DNA of 64,000 nucleotides from Streptomyces sp. NBC_00513. Lineage in GTDB: Bacteria; Actinomycetota; Actinomycetes; Streptomycetales; Streptomycetaceae. This document shows, piece after piece, positions 40,667-49,557 of the stretch; positions within the stretch are counted from its first letter, which is position 1, and the number at the start of each line of letters is the position of its first letter. Both the position numbers and the translations under genes were made by a program. The stretch is from positions 62,001 to 126,000 of the forward strand of contig NZ_CP107845.1 in assembly GCF_041431415.1 (NCBI RefSeq), in the 5' to 3' direction. The notes under the pieces were generated by a model. The model ran no database searches. It was not told the DNA's origin and was given only the letters and a program-made list of their open reading frames with translations.

Positions 40667-43227
40667 GTGGCAGACATTGAGGCGGGCGACCGGAAGGAGG
40701 CGCTGGGCCGGCTTCGCGCAAGGCTGGCTGACGGCCGGGCGGCGGCCGGACTGAGCATGAAGCAGCTCGAAACTCGGTCAGGACTGGGACATACGACAAC
40801 CTCGCGGGCTCTGAGCGTCAACGGTCCTATGCCGACTGCAGCGACAGTCGCTGCCTTGGCCAGGGCTCTGCGCCTGCCGGAGCAGGAGCTGCTGGCTCTG
40901 CACCGAATCGCAGCGGGTAGAGCACCAGCAGGGGCGGGGGCCTCGGGAGGCCGATCGGTGGCTGGGATCCCCACGACTTGGAGGTCCACCCGGCCGGAAC
41001 CGGTTCGACCGCCACGGATGCGAGCCGGAGTCAGGTTCTTTCGGGGTATGTGCCGCGCGCCCACGATCAGGTCCTCGCCGACGTCGTCCGCGAAGCAGCG
41101 GGCGGCGGAAGTCGGATGCTCGTCCTGGTCGGGTCGTCCTCCACGGGCAAGACTCGCGCCTGTTGGGAAGCGGTCCAACCCCTCGACGCGCACGGCTGGC
41201 GTCTGTGGCATCCCTTCGATCCGACCCGCGCAGACGCTGCCCTCGAAGGCCTCCACCAGGTCAGCCCGCGCACGGTGGTCTGGCTCAACGAGGCCCAGAA
41301 CTACTTCGACGACTCACGATCAGGCGAACGGATCGCCGCGGCGCTGCACACGCTGCTCACCGATCCCGGCCGCGGTCCGGTCCTGGTCCTGGGCACCCTG
41401 TGGAACGAGTTCGCCGACAAGTACGCGGCCCTGCCCATCCCCGGCCTGCCAGACCTGCACAGTCGCGTCCGCGAGATCCTCGCGGGGCGCATCCTCGCGG
41501 TTCCCGACACCTTCGACGAGGAAGCCTTGTCCGTCACGGCGGCCCTCGCCCAGGGCGGCGATGCACTTCTGGAGGACGCTCTGGGCCGAGCCAAGGCTCA
41601 CGGGCGTCTCGCCCAGGAACTCGCCGGGGCAACCGAGTTGCAGCGCCGGTACGACAACGGCACTCCCGCGGTCCGGGCGCTGCTGGAGGCCGCGATGGAC
41701 GCCCGGCGTCTGGGTGTCGGGCTCCGCCTCCCCCAGAGCTTCCTCACCGAAGCGGCGGTCGACTACCTCAGCGATCACGACTACGACCGCCTCGGTGACG
41801 ATTGGCCCGCGCACGCTTACACGGAGCTCGCCCGAAGCGTCCACGGACATCAACCCCCGCTCTACGAAAGCGCCCTCAGGCCGGTGCGTCGTCCGGACAG
41901 CGCCGCTCCCGACACAGCAACCGCTCCTGGACTCACTGCTCCGGCAGGGCCGCTGATGCGGCTCGCCGACTACCTCGAACAGCACGGACGTCTCGCGCGC
42001 GGCTCGCTCTGTCCGCCGGCCTCGTTCTGGGCCGCGGCCAACATCTTCCTCACCCGACCCGAGGACCTGAGGAACCTCGCCGTGGCCGCAGAACAGCGGC
42101 ACCGCCTGCAATGGGCCGATGCCCTGCGCGGGAAGGCGGCCCGTTCCGGAGACACCACCGCCTTGATGGAGATGGCTCAATGCCTGCGGCGGGCTCGTGA
42201 CTGGGAGGGCGCGGAGCGGCTGGCGCTCCGCGCCGCGGAGGCCGGCGAAGTGCATGCCTGGACGCTCGCTTCCTGGATCCGAGAGGAAGCCGGAGACCTT
42301 GCCGGGGCTCTGCATTTCATGCGGTGTGCCGCTGAGGCCGGAGCCGCGATGGCATGGTCGCATCTGGCGACCTTGCAGGAACGGGTGGGTGACCGACAGG
42401 GCGCCGAGAAATCAGCGCGGATCGCGGAAGCTCACGACGTTGGTATCTGGTCGTCCCTGGCGACCTACAGAGGGATCGTCGGCGACTGGGAGGGCGCGGA
42501 AGAGTACGCGCGGCGATCCACTGACGCCGGATACCCCATGGCCTGGTCCGGGTTGGTCTTCTTGTGCCAGGGACTGGGACAGCTTGAGCAGGCGGAGCGG
42601 TTCGCGCGCCTTGGCGCGGAGGCCGGAGAGTTCGGCTCCTGGGCCCTGCTTGCTCAGTTGCAGGCCGCGGCCGGAGACATTACAGGTGCGGAAGACTCCA
42701 TGCAGCGCTCCGCCGGGCTTGGCAACCTGGCCGCACACAGCTCACTGACCGCGCTGAGGCACGAAGCCGGCGACTTGCCGGGCGCGCAAGCCGCCGCCCA
42801 GCAGTCCGCCGACCTCGGCATGCCGGACGCCTGGCTCAGCCTGGCACTCCTGCGGGCGCGGGCCGGCGATCGGGACGCGGTCGAGGACTGTGCCAGACGA
42901 CTCGAAGAGAGCGAACACCCCGATGCCTGGGGCGCCCTGATTCGGCTGTGGCAGATGACAGGCGACCCCGAGAAGGCGGAGGCAGCCGCACGGAAGGCCG
43001 CCGGTGCCGGCCACCTTGACGCCCGCATACACCTGGTCCGGCTCCGACACGCGGCCGGCGACATGGAAGGCGCGCTGCGTCAGGCGCGCCACCTCGCCGA
43101 CTCCGGCCACGCCGCAACCCTCACCGAGCAACCCGTCTCGGTCAACGAACTGTGGCCGAACGGACTGGACGCCGACGGGACACCCACACCACCGTGGCAA
43201 CCGTGCCAAGTGACCTTCGACGAATAA
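40667..43227 (+). pseudogene. XRE-STAND NTPase-TPR regulator-like protein, one-base frameshift
   Basis: The start at GTG 40667 gives a HTH (RLADGRAAAGLSMKQLETRS; GLGHTTTSRALSVNGPMPTA). Loss of one base near 40945 breaks the frame; restored, it continues GRPIGGWDPHDLEVHPAGTG into the NTPase: Walker A LVGSSSTGKTRACWEAV, Walker B-like RTVVWLNEAQNYF, then arm domain, and from about 42120 nine or so Sel1/TPR-like repeats of about 36 residues (WEGAERLALRAAEAGEVHAW). About 850 residues. STAND proteins with such repeats act as ligand-triggered switches, some in defence. All later parts are intact, so a sequencing error is possible. Confidence 0.75.
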
Positions 43228-43513
43228 CACGCGAAGCGGCCCAGGAGCTGTCAGTTCGGTCGGACGGAACAGTTCAGGAATCGGAGACCCGGGACGGCAT
43301 CGCCGAACCCCGGCTCGACCAGGTCCCACCTCCAGCAGGTCAGAAGAGGGCCACGGCGGTCGCGGGAGAATCCATTCACACCGTCGTGCCTATGTCGGCC
43401 TGACCGTCGCCGTCGGCAGCGGTGAGGCGGCCGGGTCGCTCCCGCTCCGGGATCAAGGGACAACAGCCCGTCGGGGCGCGCGCACTCGGACCACTCGCCG
43501 CAGGCGCGAGTGG

Positions 43514-44119
43514 TCAGCCGTAGTGGTTCCAGCCGCCGTAGCGGGCCAGGAGGGATCGGGAGTCGTCGATGTTCAATCCCAGGGCGGCGGCCACCTTCTC
43601 CGGGTCCTGTCCTCGGGCGTCGTGGGCAGGACCGTGGGCAGTGCGTGCGGCGATGAGTTCCAGAGTGCGGGCAGCTTTGAGGGCGGCGGTCGGTGCGTCC
43701 TGGCCTAGGCGGTCGATCGCGTCGGCGACGTCATGGAGGAGGGTCTCCAGGTCGGCGGGTAGGGGGACGGTGGTGGCGGCGACGGCTGTGATGTGCCCCT
43801 CCCAGTCGTCCTGGCACTCCCCGACTGTCTCCCAGCCGTGCTCTCGGAAGGGGAGATCGCCGGCATTCGTCCAGTCCACGGTGTGGGGCTCGCCCCGCCA
43901 GCCGCACGAGCACTCCCCCCGCAGCGTGTGCGCCTGCGGGCGCTGCGGGTAGGTGCCGCCGTCGTAGACGGACCAGTGGCGGACCTCCCAACCGAAGCCG
44001 CCGGAGTTCGAGTCGAAGTACACCGGCTTGGGACTGCTCCCATCGTCCAGGAGCGTCCCGACCCGACCCTCGTGCGACCTGCCGTACTCCTCCGATGTCC
44101 AGATCTCGTCCTTCTCCAC
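43514..44119 (-). CDS. Streptomyces orphan protein of 201 residues
   Basis: Starts at GTG 44119 behind GGGAGG. The N-terminal half is Gly/Trp/Tyr-rich and beta-like (KPVYFDSNSGGFGWEVRHWS; RGECSCGWRGEPHTVDW, with a CxC pair); the C-terminal half is helical (LETLLHDVADAIDRLGQDAP; TAALKAARTLELIAARTAHG) and ends ARYGGWNHYG. I recognise the type as a recurring Streptomyces protein but cannot name a function. No close neighbours on the strand. Confidence 0.6.
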   Translation of the reverse strand: MEKDEIWTSEEYGRSHEGRVGTLLDDGSSPKPVYFDSNSGGFGWEVRHWSVYDGGTYPQRPQAHTLRGECSCGWRGEPHTVDWTNAGDLPFREHGWETVGECQDDWEGHITAVAATTVPLPADLETLLHDVADAIDRLGQDAPTAALKAARTLELIAARTAHGPAHDARGQDPEKVAAALGLNIDDSRSLLARYGGWNHYG

Positions 44120-44717
44120 CGCGCCTCCCACACACCGTGCTCTGGGCGGGATCTCCCGCCTCTCGTCAGACGATCTCGCACCCAGAACGCAGCCGGGGGG
44201 AATCAGCCGAATCGCCCTCACGAAGAGGGCCGCTTCGCTACGGCGACGTGAACGACACCCAGGCAAGCACCCTGGGCTGCGATCGGATCCACAAGGCTCG
44301 GCTGTATTCGAGGCCGCATTCGACCACGGAGATCGACTGACCGCTTCGGGCCCGGGAAATCAACGGCGTGCACAACGCCCTGCCCGGCCTCCCGGACACC
44401 CGGGCTGTGCTGCCCGCCTGCCCGGTACCGGCTCTATGAACGCGCCGGTATGACGGCGCATCATGGCTGAGCAGTGAAGGTCTCGGTTTGTGCGGAGTCG
44501 GGATGAAATCGATCACCAGTGACCGAATGAGGTTTATTCGGATGTTCGACTCAACACTTTGTCTGCCCGGGTGCTGCACCTTGTGATTTCTCGATCTCGC
44601 AATGGCGGTGCGTCATAGTCCGGGGGCTAATGTCGGCATGCGGCCGCCCCCTGACGGGCTCTCACACCATCACCAGGGGGTGGCCGTTTCCACCGTGTTC
44701 GAACGTCAGGAGCGACC
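44120..44717. other. about 600-bp gap, no gene
   Basis: The DNA around 44480-44600 is less GC-rich than the rest, consistent with promoter DNA for the gene at 44718. No conserved frame, tRNA or obvious inverted repeat was seen. Confidence 0.35.
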
Positions 44718-45020
44718 TTGTCCTTCATTCGATTCTCCGCCCCGCGCACTGAGGCGCTGAGCAGCGGTTTCGACCGTAACATGCCCCCCTTGGCGGGTAT
44801 CCAGTCCTATGCGGGCGTTGACAGGTGTGTCAACGTGCAGCTGATTCCCTTCATCGCGGTGGTGGTGCTGGGGATCGTGCTGATTCGCGAGCCGCAGCAG
44901 GCTGCCGCGGGCGTTCTGGTTCTGCCCGTTCTGGCGGCGGCCGGGCGGCGTTCCACGTGGTTTCGCAGGCGTGTAGCAGGCCGGCGGCACGTATGGCCGG
45001 CTGTGCCCGGCGCCGTCTGA
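44718..45020 (+). CDS. possible small membrane protein
   Basis: 100 residues from a TTG at 44718 preceded by CAGGAG. Two hydrophobic runs (VNVQLIPFIAVVVLGIVLIR; AAAGVLVLPVLAA) flank a short loop and an Arg-rich C-terminus follows. The ribosome site is good, but no family is recognised and the Arg-rich end is shadow-like, so the true stop may be earlier or the frame spurious. Confidence 0.4.
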   Translation: MSFIRFSAPRTEALSSGFDRNMPPLAGIQSYAGVDRCVNVQLIPFIAVVVLGIVLIREPQQAAAGVLVLPVLAAAGRRSTWFRRRVAGRRHVWPAVPGAV

Positions 45021-45187
45021 CCATGCATCTGAGCGCCCCGTCCATCGTTCTCCGGGAGTGGTGGACGGGCCGTTTCTTCATTTCTTCCTCGGCCTGGCCG
45101 GTACTGATCGCCGGGCCACGCTGACGAAACCCTCGCGTGCTCGCGCGCTTTTGGCGTGAGCGCAGCCAGCACCCCATTCGAGGACTG

Positions 45188-46378
45188 ATGCCGGAAACCG
45201 CCGCCCTGCTGATCTGTGCCTACTGCAAGGAGAAGTTCTCCCGCCCGAAGCCGTCGGGCCGGCCCCCGACGTACTGCTCGAAGGACTGCCGCTCCGCTGC
45301 CTACCGCAACCGTCATCTCTCGGCGCCCCAGCGCTCCGACTACCACGACCAGGAGGTCGTGCGTATCGCCGAGGCGCTGCGCACGAAGGCGAATCGTGCC
45401 CTCCACCTCAGCCACCACCCCTACGTCGTGCGTCCCCTGGATCTGGTCAAGGAGGTGGTGCGGCTGGAGCGGGAGATCGCCGACCTCAAGGCCGTCGCCG
45501 TTCGTCAGGCCCACGAGTACGGGGCCGGTTGGGAGGACATCGGCAAGGCGCTGTCGATGGCGCCCGGGCATGCCCGGGACTCCTTCGCGAGCGACAAGGT
45601 CGCGAAGGTCGTGGGCTGGCGCGCCGAACGTGGCTCCGGCCCCCATGCCCGCGGCGACGGCCGCACGGCCACCACGGCCCGCGCCCGGATGCGCGGTGTC
45701 ACTCTTCCCACCCCGGCCAACGCGTCCCTTCCGGGCCACCCCGGCTATCAGCTCGCCGTCGCCCTGACACACCTGCATCGCACCTCCGCGCTCTCCGGAC
45801 GCGGCCTCGCGGGCGAGTTGGGCATCTCCCCGTCGCTGCTGTCACGGATCATGCTGGGCAAGCGGACCCCGAAGTGGCCCGTCGTCCAGCGATTCGCAGA
45901 ACTGTGCAAGGCCAGCCCCGACGATCTGCTCCCCCTGTGGGAGAAGGCACAAGGCATCCAGGTGTCTCCCCCACCCCGCCTCGAAGACCACGCGAAGACC
46001 GCCCGGGCGCTGCAGAACGGACTGCGTGGCATGTGGCTCGCCGCGGCGGCGCCGGAACCCGACAGCCTGTGCCGCGGCAGCAGCAGCTTCACCCCCGCAC
46101 AGATCACCGCCGCCCTGGAATCCACCGAACCCGCCGACCACCTGGCCGACTGGCAGTTCGTCGCCCGCCTCGCCCTCGCCCTCCGCGGAAGCCCCGAGGA
46201 CCTGCGAGCCCTGTGGCTCCACATGCACGCCGTCCGCACCACACACAACATCCCCCACCCGGCCGCCGACGAGGCAGAAACCCGTGCACCGGACATCCCG
46301 GATCCTGCCGCGCAGCCTGACAAGACTCCTGAGAACCACGACCTGACCGTGGGGCAGAGGAAGCAGCCGCCTCTGTAG
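45188..46378 (+). CDS. zinc-finger and XRE-HTH protein
   Basis: 396 residues from ATG 45188. The N-terminus is a short treble-clef-like zinc site: LICAYCKEKFSRPKPSGRPP, TYCSKDCRSAAYRNR. The middle has a coiled helix (DLVKEVVRLEREIADLKAVA) and a second HTH-like segment (YGAGWEDIGKALSMAPGHAR). At residues 180-260 is a XRE-type HTH (SGRGLAGELGISPSLLSRIM; LGKRTPKWPVVQRFAELCKA). The C-terminus is polar. DNA-binding regulator with a metal site; its target is unknown. Confidence 0.7.
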   Translation: MPETAALLICAYCKEKFSRPKPSGRPPTYCSKDCRSAAYRNRHLSAPQRSDYHDQEVVRIAEALRTKANRALHLSHHPYVVRPLDLVKEVVRLEREIADLKAVAVRQAHEYGAGWEDIGKALSMAPGHARDSFASDKVAKVVGWRAERGSGPHARGDGRTATTARARMRGVTLPTPANASLPGHPGYQLAVALTHLHRTSALSGRGLAGELGISPSLLSRIMLGKRTPKWPVVQRFAELCKASPDDLLPLWEKAQGIQVSPPPRLEDHAKTARALQNGLRGMWLAAAAPEPDSLCRGSSSFTPAQITAALESTEPADHLADWQFVARLALALRGSPEDLRALWLHMHAVRTTHNIPHPAADEAETRAPDIPDPAAQPDKTPENHDLTVGQRKQPPL

Positions 46379-46516
46379 GCGTTCGCGTGATAGTGCACAG
46401 GGCGGTACGTGGATACCTGCACACCGCGGGTGTGCAACGCAGGCTCCCAGTGGCTGTCCGACAGCTGAACCATCCGCCTGCGGATGGCTTGCCGGGTGGT
46501 CGTAGACTCGCGCGCC

Positions 46517-47554
46517 ATGGAAGAGATGTTCGAGCTGGGGACCATCAGTTGCCCGTCCGGCACCCTGGTGCTCATTGACGGTGGTCACCTGGGGCTGTGG
46601 AGCGGGGAGCAGTCGCCGGCGGACGTCGATCCGGCTTCCCTGGGTATCGAAGACGCTGTAATGGCCGCCGACGTCGCGGGCGCCATTGACTTCGTGGTCA
46701 CCGGACCGGACGCCTCGGAAGCCGTTCGGAGCTTTGACCACCAGCCAGGCTCCAGGCTCCATGACATCCCGGCCTCGAAAGCCGCCTCATTCGCGGCGAC
46801 TTTCGATGGACACTGCCGATCTGTCGGCCTTGACGCCCGGCTGGAGGCCCTGCCGTCTCGGGAGGCGCATGCCCAAAGGGCCCGCCGGACAGGCGAAGAG
46901 GGTGGTGGCAGCTTTCTGATGTTCGGGGTGTCCGTCGTCGCGGTAGGTGGCGTACCCCGAGGTCGGAACCTGCCCGTGCTGGCTACACGGGTCGACCCCG
47001 GCGATGGTGTCGGAGAACGCTGGTCCGAGATCTCGATCCGGATGGGTGAAGGCCGGGCGACGTCCTCGGTTTCCTTGGGCGACATCGGCGTGGACTGGGC
47101 ACGTGTCCTCTTCGGCGATGTCGACGCGCTGAGCCTGTGGCAGCACGATGAGTCGGCCGACGGCTTGGCCGACGTTGCGTTCTGGGGTGCGGCGGCAGAC
47201 GAAGCGGCCGCGACGTTTGCCGCACCCGAACTCGGCGAGCTCGGCGAGGACGGGGTTCGCGGGTGGACTGGCCTGCCCGTCTCGGAGGCAACGCACAGAG
47301 CACGCGCTCTGTTGAGATGGAAGAACGAGACGGGACGACGCATGGCGGTGGACTTCCGACCGCACTCCCATCACTGGCAGATCATGCGCGAAGTACGTGC
47401 TTCGCATGTCGAGGCCGGATCCGTGCAACTCGGTGATGCCCGAGTGCTGTGCGCAATGACGAGCTGGGGCGATGGCTTCTTTCCGGTGATCGCCGATCTG
47501 GATGCGTCGGGTGGCCTCCTCGCAGTGAGAGTGTGCTTCTCCGACGCGCCCTGA
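46517..47554 (+). CDS. DUF4241-like protein
   Basis: 345 residues from ATG 46517. The last 100 residues, with FRPHSHHWQIMREVRASHVE and the SWGDGFFPVIADLDASG strand, resemble DUF4241, a family frequent near toxin-immunity loci and of unknown biochemical role. The first 90 residues (LGTISCPSGTLVLIDGGHLG) have a beta-rich character. No signal peptide or membrane segment. It stands alone between the zinc/HTH gene and a GGPLDG-family gene on the other strand. Confidence 0.55.
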   Translation: MEEMFELGTISCPSGTLVLIDGGHLGLWSGEQSPADVDPASLGIEDAVMAADVAGAIDFVVTGPDASEAVRSFDHQPGSRLHDIPASKAASFAATFDGHCRSVGLDARLEALPSREAHAQRARRTGEEGGGSFLMFGVSVVAVGGVPRGRNLPVLATRVDPGDGVGERWSEISIRMGEGRATSSVSLGDIGVDWARVLFGDVDALSLWQHDESADGLADVAFWGAAADEAAATFAAPELGELGEDGVRGWTGLPVSEATHRARALLRWKNETGRRMAVDFRPHSHHWQIMREVRASHVEAGSVQLGDARVLCAMTSWGDGFFPVIADLDASGGLLAVRVCFSDAP

Positions 47555-47656
47555 ACAGCCGGCCCCGAGCGCGCGGGATGGACCTGTCAGGCCGTACCTC
47601 GCTGGGCTTCCTGCGTACGCCGACAGCCACACCGTCAGGCCTCCGCGTGCGAGTGA

Positions 47657-47920
47657 TCAGGGGGTGTCGCCGCGCCACAGGAACAGACCCTCGACATCAC
47701 CCGCGACGGGTGCGTAGAACGCCCGGCCACCCGGCCCGTACAGGCCCTTGTCGGTGATCAGCAACGCGCCCTCGACCCGGTCCGCGCCAGACCAGCCGGT
47801 GACATCGAGGAGCAGGCCGTCCAGGGGCCCGCCCAAGAGTTCCGCGTACACGTGATCGGGCCGCGGAGCCGGCTCCTCGCCGCTGCCGTCTGAACTGCCG
47901 TACACCCGTCGCACATCCAT
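47657..47920 (-). CDS. GGPLDG-family small protein, copy B
   Basis: 87 residues from ATG 47920. Core: VYAELLGGPLDGLLLDVTGW, ALLITDKGLYGPGGRAFYAP and the terminal GLFLWRGDTP. Clearly paralogous to the protein at 61057-61410 and to the broken copy at 6225-6440, all on the minus strand. Likely a small cytoplasmic beta protein. Repeated copies beside toxin-like genes would suit an immunity protein, but that is only suggestive. Confidence 0.65.
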   Translation of the reverse strand: MDVRRVYGSSDGSGEEPAPRPDHVYAELLGGPLDGLLLDVTGWSGADRVEGALLITDKGLYGPGGRAFYAPVAGDVEGLFLWRGDTP

Positions 47921-48276
47921 CGCGTCCACCCCGCCGGCCTGCCCGCACGCCCACCCCGCCACCCGCCGAACGCGGGAGACACAGCGCCCTTCGTGCCCTT
48001 CACACAAGGCGAGTACCGCAGGAATCCGCAGAGTTGCATGGTCAGCGCCGTCGCGCACGGCGGCCACCCTCCCACCCGAGCGGTGACGGCTTACAAGGCC
48101 GGATGGGTGTCCAGGCTCCGGGGCCCGAGCCGTGGGCCGGCCGCACCACTGCCGCAGCGGCCGGCCCCGGCAGACGGGCGGTGCGAGAAGTCGGTCGGGA
48201 CGGTGGGGGTTTACGGGCGGCGTTCGGGAGCAGGGGGACGGTCACGACCAATCCGGTACGTCACGAGGAGGTCCCG

Positions 48277-48450
48277 ATGTCGGGCACGGAGAAGAGCAAG
48301 GCGCACGTCGAGCAGGCCAAGGGCAAGGTCAAGGAAGGCGTCGGGCGCGCCGTCGGCAACCAGCGCATGACCGCCGAGGGCCACGCCGACCAGGCCAAGG
48401 GCAACGCCCGCCAGGCCAAGGAAGACGTCAAGGACACCTTCCGCCACTAA
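48277..48450 (+). CDS. CsbD-family stress protein
   Basis: 57 residues from ATG 48277 behind ACGAGGAG. Typical sequence: EKSKAHVEQAKGKVKEGVGR, then AVGNQRMTAEGHADQAKGNA and RQAKEDVKDTFRH. CsbD proteins are small helical, Lys/Ala/Gln-rich and induced by general stress in actinobacteria; the molecular role is unclear. Followed by a strong terminator hairpin at 48485-48513. Confidence 0.85.
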   Translation: MSGTEKSKAHVEQAKGKVKEGVGRAVGNQRMTAEGHADQAKGNARQAKEDVKDTFRH

Positions 48451-48484
48451 CCCCGCGCACGGCATACCCGTTGCGCCCCGCTGA

Positions 48485-48513
48485 GCCCCGACCCATCTCC
48501 CCCAGGTCGGGGC
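48485..48513. terminator. stem-loop terminator after the CsbD gene
   Basis: GCCCCGACC (48485-48493) and GGTCGGGGC (48505-48513) form a perfect nine-base stem around an 11-nt loop, 35 bp after the CsbD stop codon. No T-run, as is usual in Streptomyces. Confidence 0.65.
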
Positions 48514-48984
48514 CCAGACACGTTCACCCGTCAACCTCAAACGCACCCTCGAACCCGACCACCCACCCCCACACCCTTGACAGCCGTCCCGGCTCGCCGA
48601 TACCGACCGACGTGTAGTGGGCGGCCCAGTCACACGAGATGCATCTCACGTTGCAGCTGGGATTGCTGCAAGCGAGCAGCCAGGTTCCCGCGCAGGGGAG
48701 TACCTGTCTGCGGGTCGGCGGAGCCTTACGCGACGGAGTTCAGGCGTCATTCCCTGGGCGGCTGCACGGACTTATCGCCCGCCGCTTCCTGGGCGCGTGC
48801 AGCGTCCACCGTGCACCAGAGTGGGCTGGCTCTCCCTCGAAGCGGGCCCGCCCCGAACCGAGCCCGGTTCAGCACATTGAGATGTTTGGTTCCAGTTGGC
48901 GTGAGTTCCAGCTCACGCCAGCAGCCGAAGAGAGAATGCTTCGAAAGCCAGCTGCCCGGCGCGGCCACGAACAGCGGGAATCAG

Positions 48985-49017
48985 TAGGCCGACCCGTCCT
49001 TAGGACGGGTCGGCCTA
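48985..49017. terminator. 16-bp perfect stem-loop, terminator of the toxin-immunity operon
   Basis: Sixteen bases at 48985-49000 (TAGGCCGACCC, then GTCCT) are exactly complementary in reverse order to 49002-49017, separated by one T, which leaves a very small loop. It begins 16 bp beyond the stop of the SUKH gene, so it terminates the toxin-immunity transcript and is symmetrical enough to work in either direction. Confidence 0.75.
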
Positions 49018-49032
49018 ACAGGTCAGGTGGTT

Positions 49033-49557
49033 CTACAGATCGATGACCGGGTCCCTACCGGGGAAGTTGGAAGGGAGCCCGTCAGTCGTCACGGTCCCGG
49101 TCGCCAGTCCGGCTAGGTAGTCGGTGAGGGTGCCGTCGTAGGTACACCAGTCGTCGTTCCGTCCTTCGACGACTATGGTCCAAAAGTTGGGGTCACCCTC
49201 GTTGGTGCGCCAGTAGAAATTGTCCCCTTCATATGAGGCACCCCAACCAATCAGACCGCCAGGTGCGGGATATGGCGCATACCCATAGGTCAGGCCGTCT
49301 GCATATAGCGCGGCGAGGTTCTGGTCGTCCTTCCAGGTTTGGGCATAGGCAACTTCCTGTCCTGGTTCGGGAATGCTCAGAACCAGGAAGTCGGCGATGT
49401 GAAAAGTTGGGTACCACTCGGCGAGTTCCATGAAGTCTTCAGGGAGGCCGGTTCCGAGCTCACGGGCCAGCACATGCCAGTCGAACACTCTACGTTCATT
49501 CGACTTGATGTGGCGGAGTTTCGGCATTGCTTGTTCGAGTTTTTGGAGTGTCAACAC
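49033..49557 (-). CDS. SUKH/SMI1-KNR4 family immunity protein
   Basis: 174 residues from a GTG at 49557, overlapping the toxin stop codon by seven bases (GTGTTGA). The order of motifs is that of [44 protein letters not shown] and the GWG strand ([20 protein letters not shown]) with [24 protein letters not shown] proteins are the commonest immunity proteins of nuclease toxins. It should bind and neutralise the C-terminal nuclease of the adjacent Rhs protein. Base composition here is lower in GC than in the Rhs body, like the toxin tip, consistent with exchange as a pair. Confidence 0.8.
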   Translation of the reverse strand: MLTLQKLEQAMPKLRHIKSNERRVFDWHVLARELGTGLPEDFMELAEWYPTFHIADFLVLSIPEPGQEVAYAQTWKDDQNLAALYADGLTYGYAPYPAPGGLIGWGASYEGDNFYWRTNEGDPNFWTIVVEGRNDDWCTYDGTLTDYLAGLATGTVTTDGLPSNFPGRDPVIDL

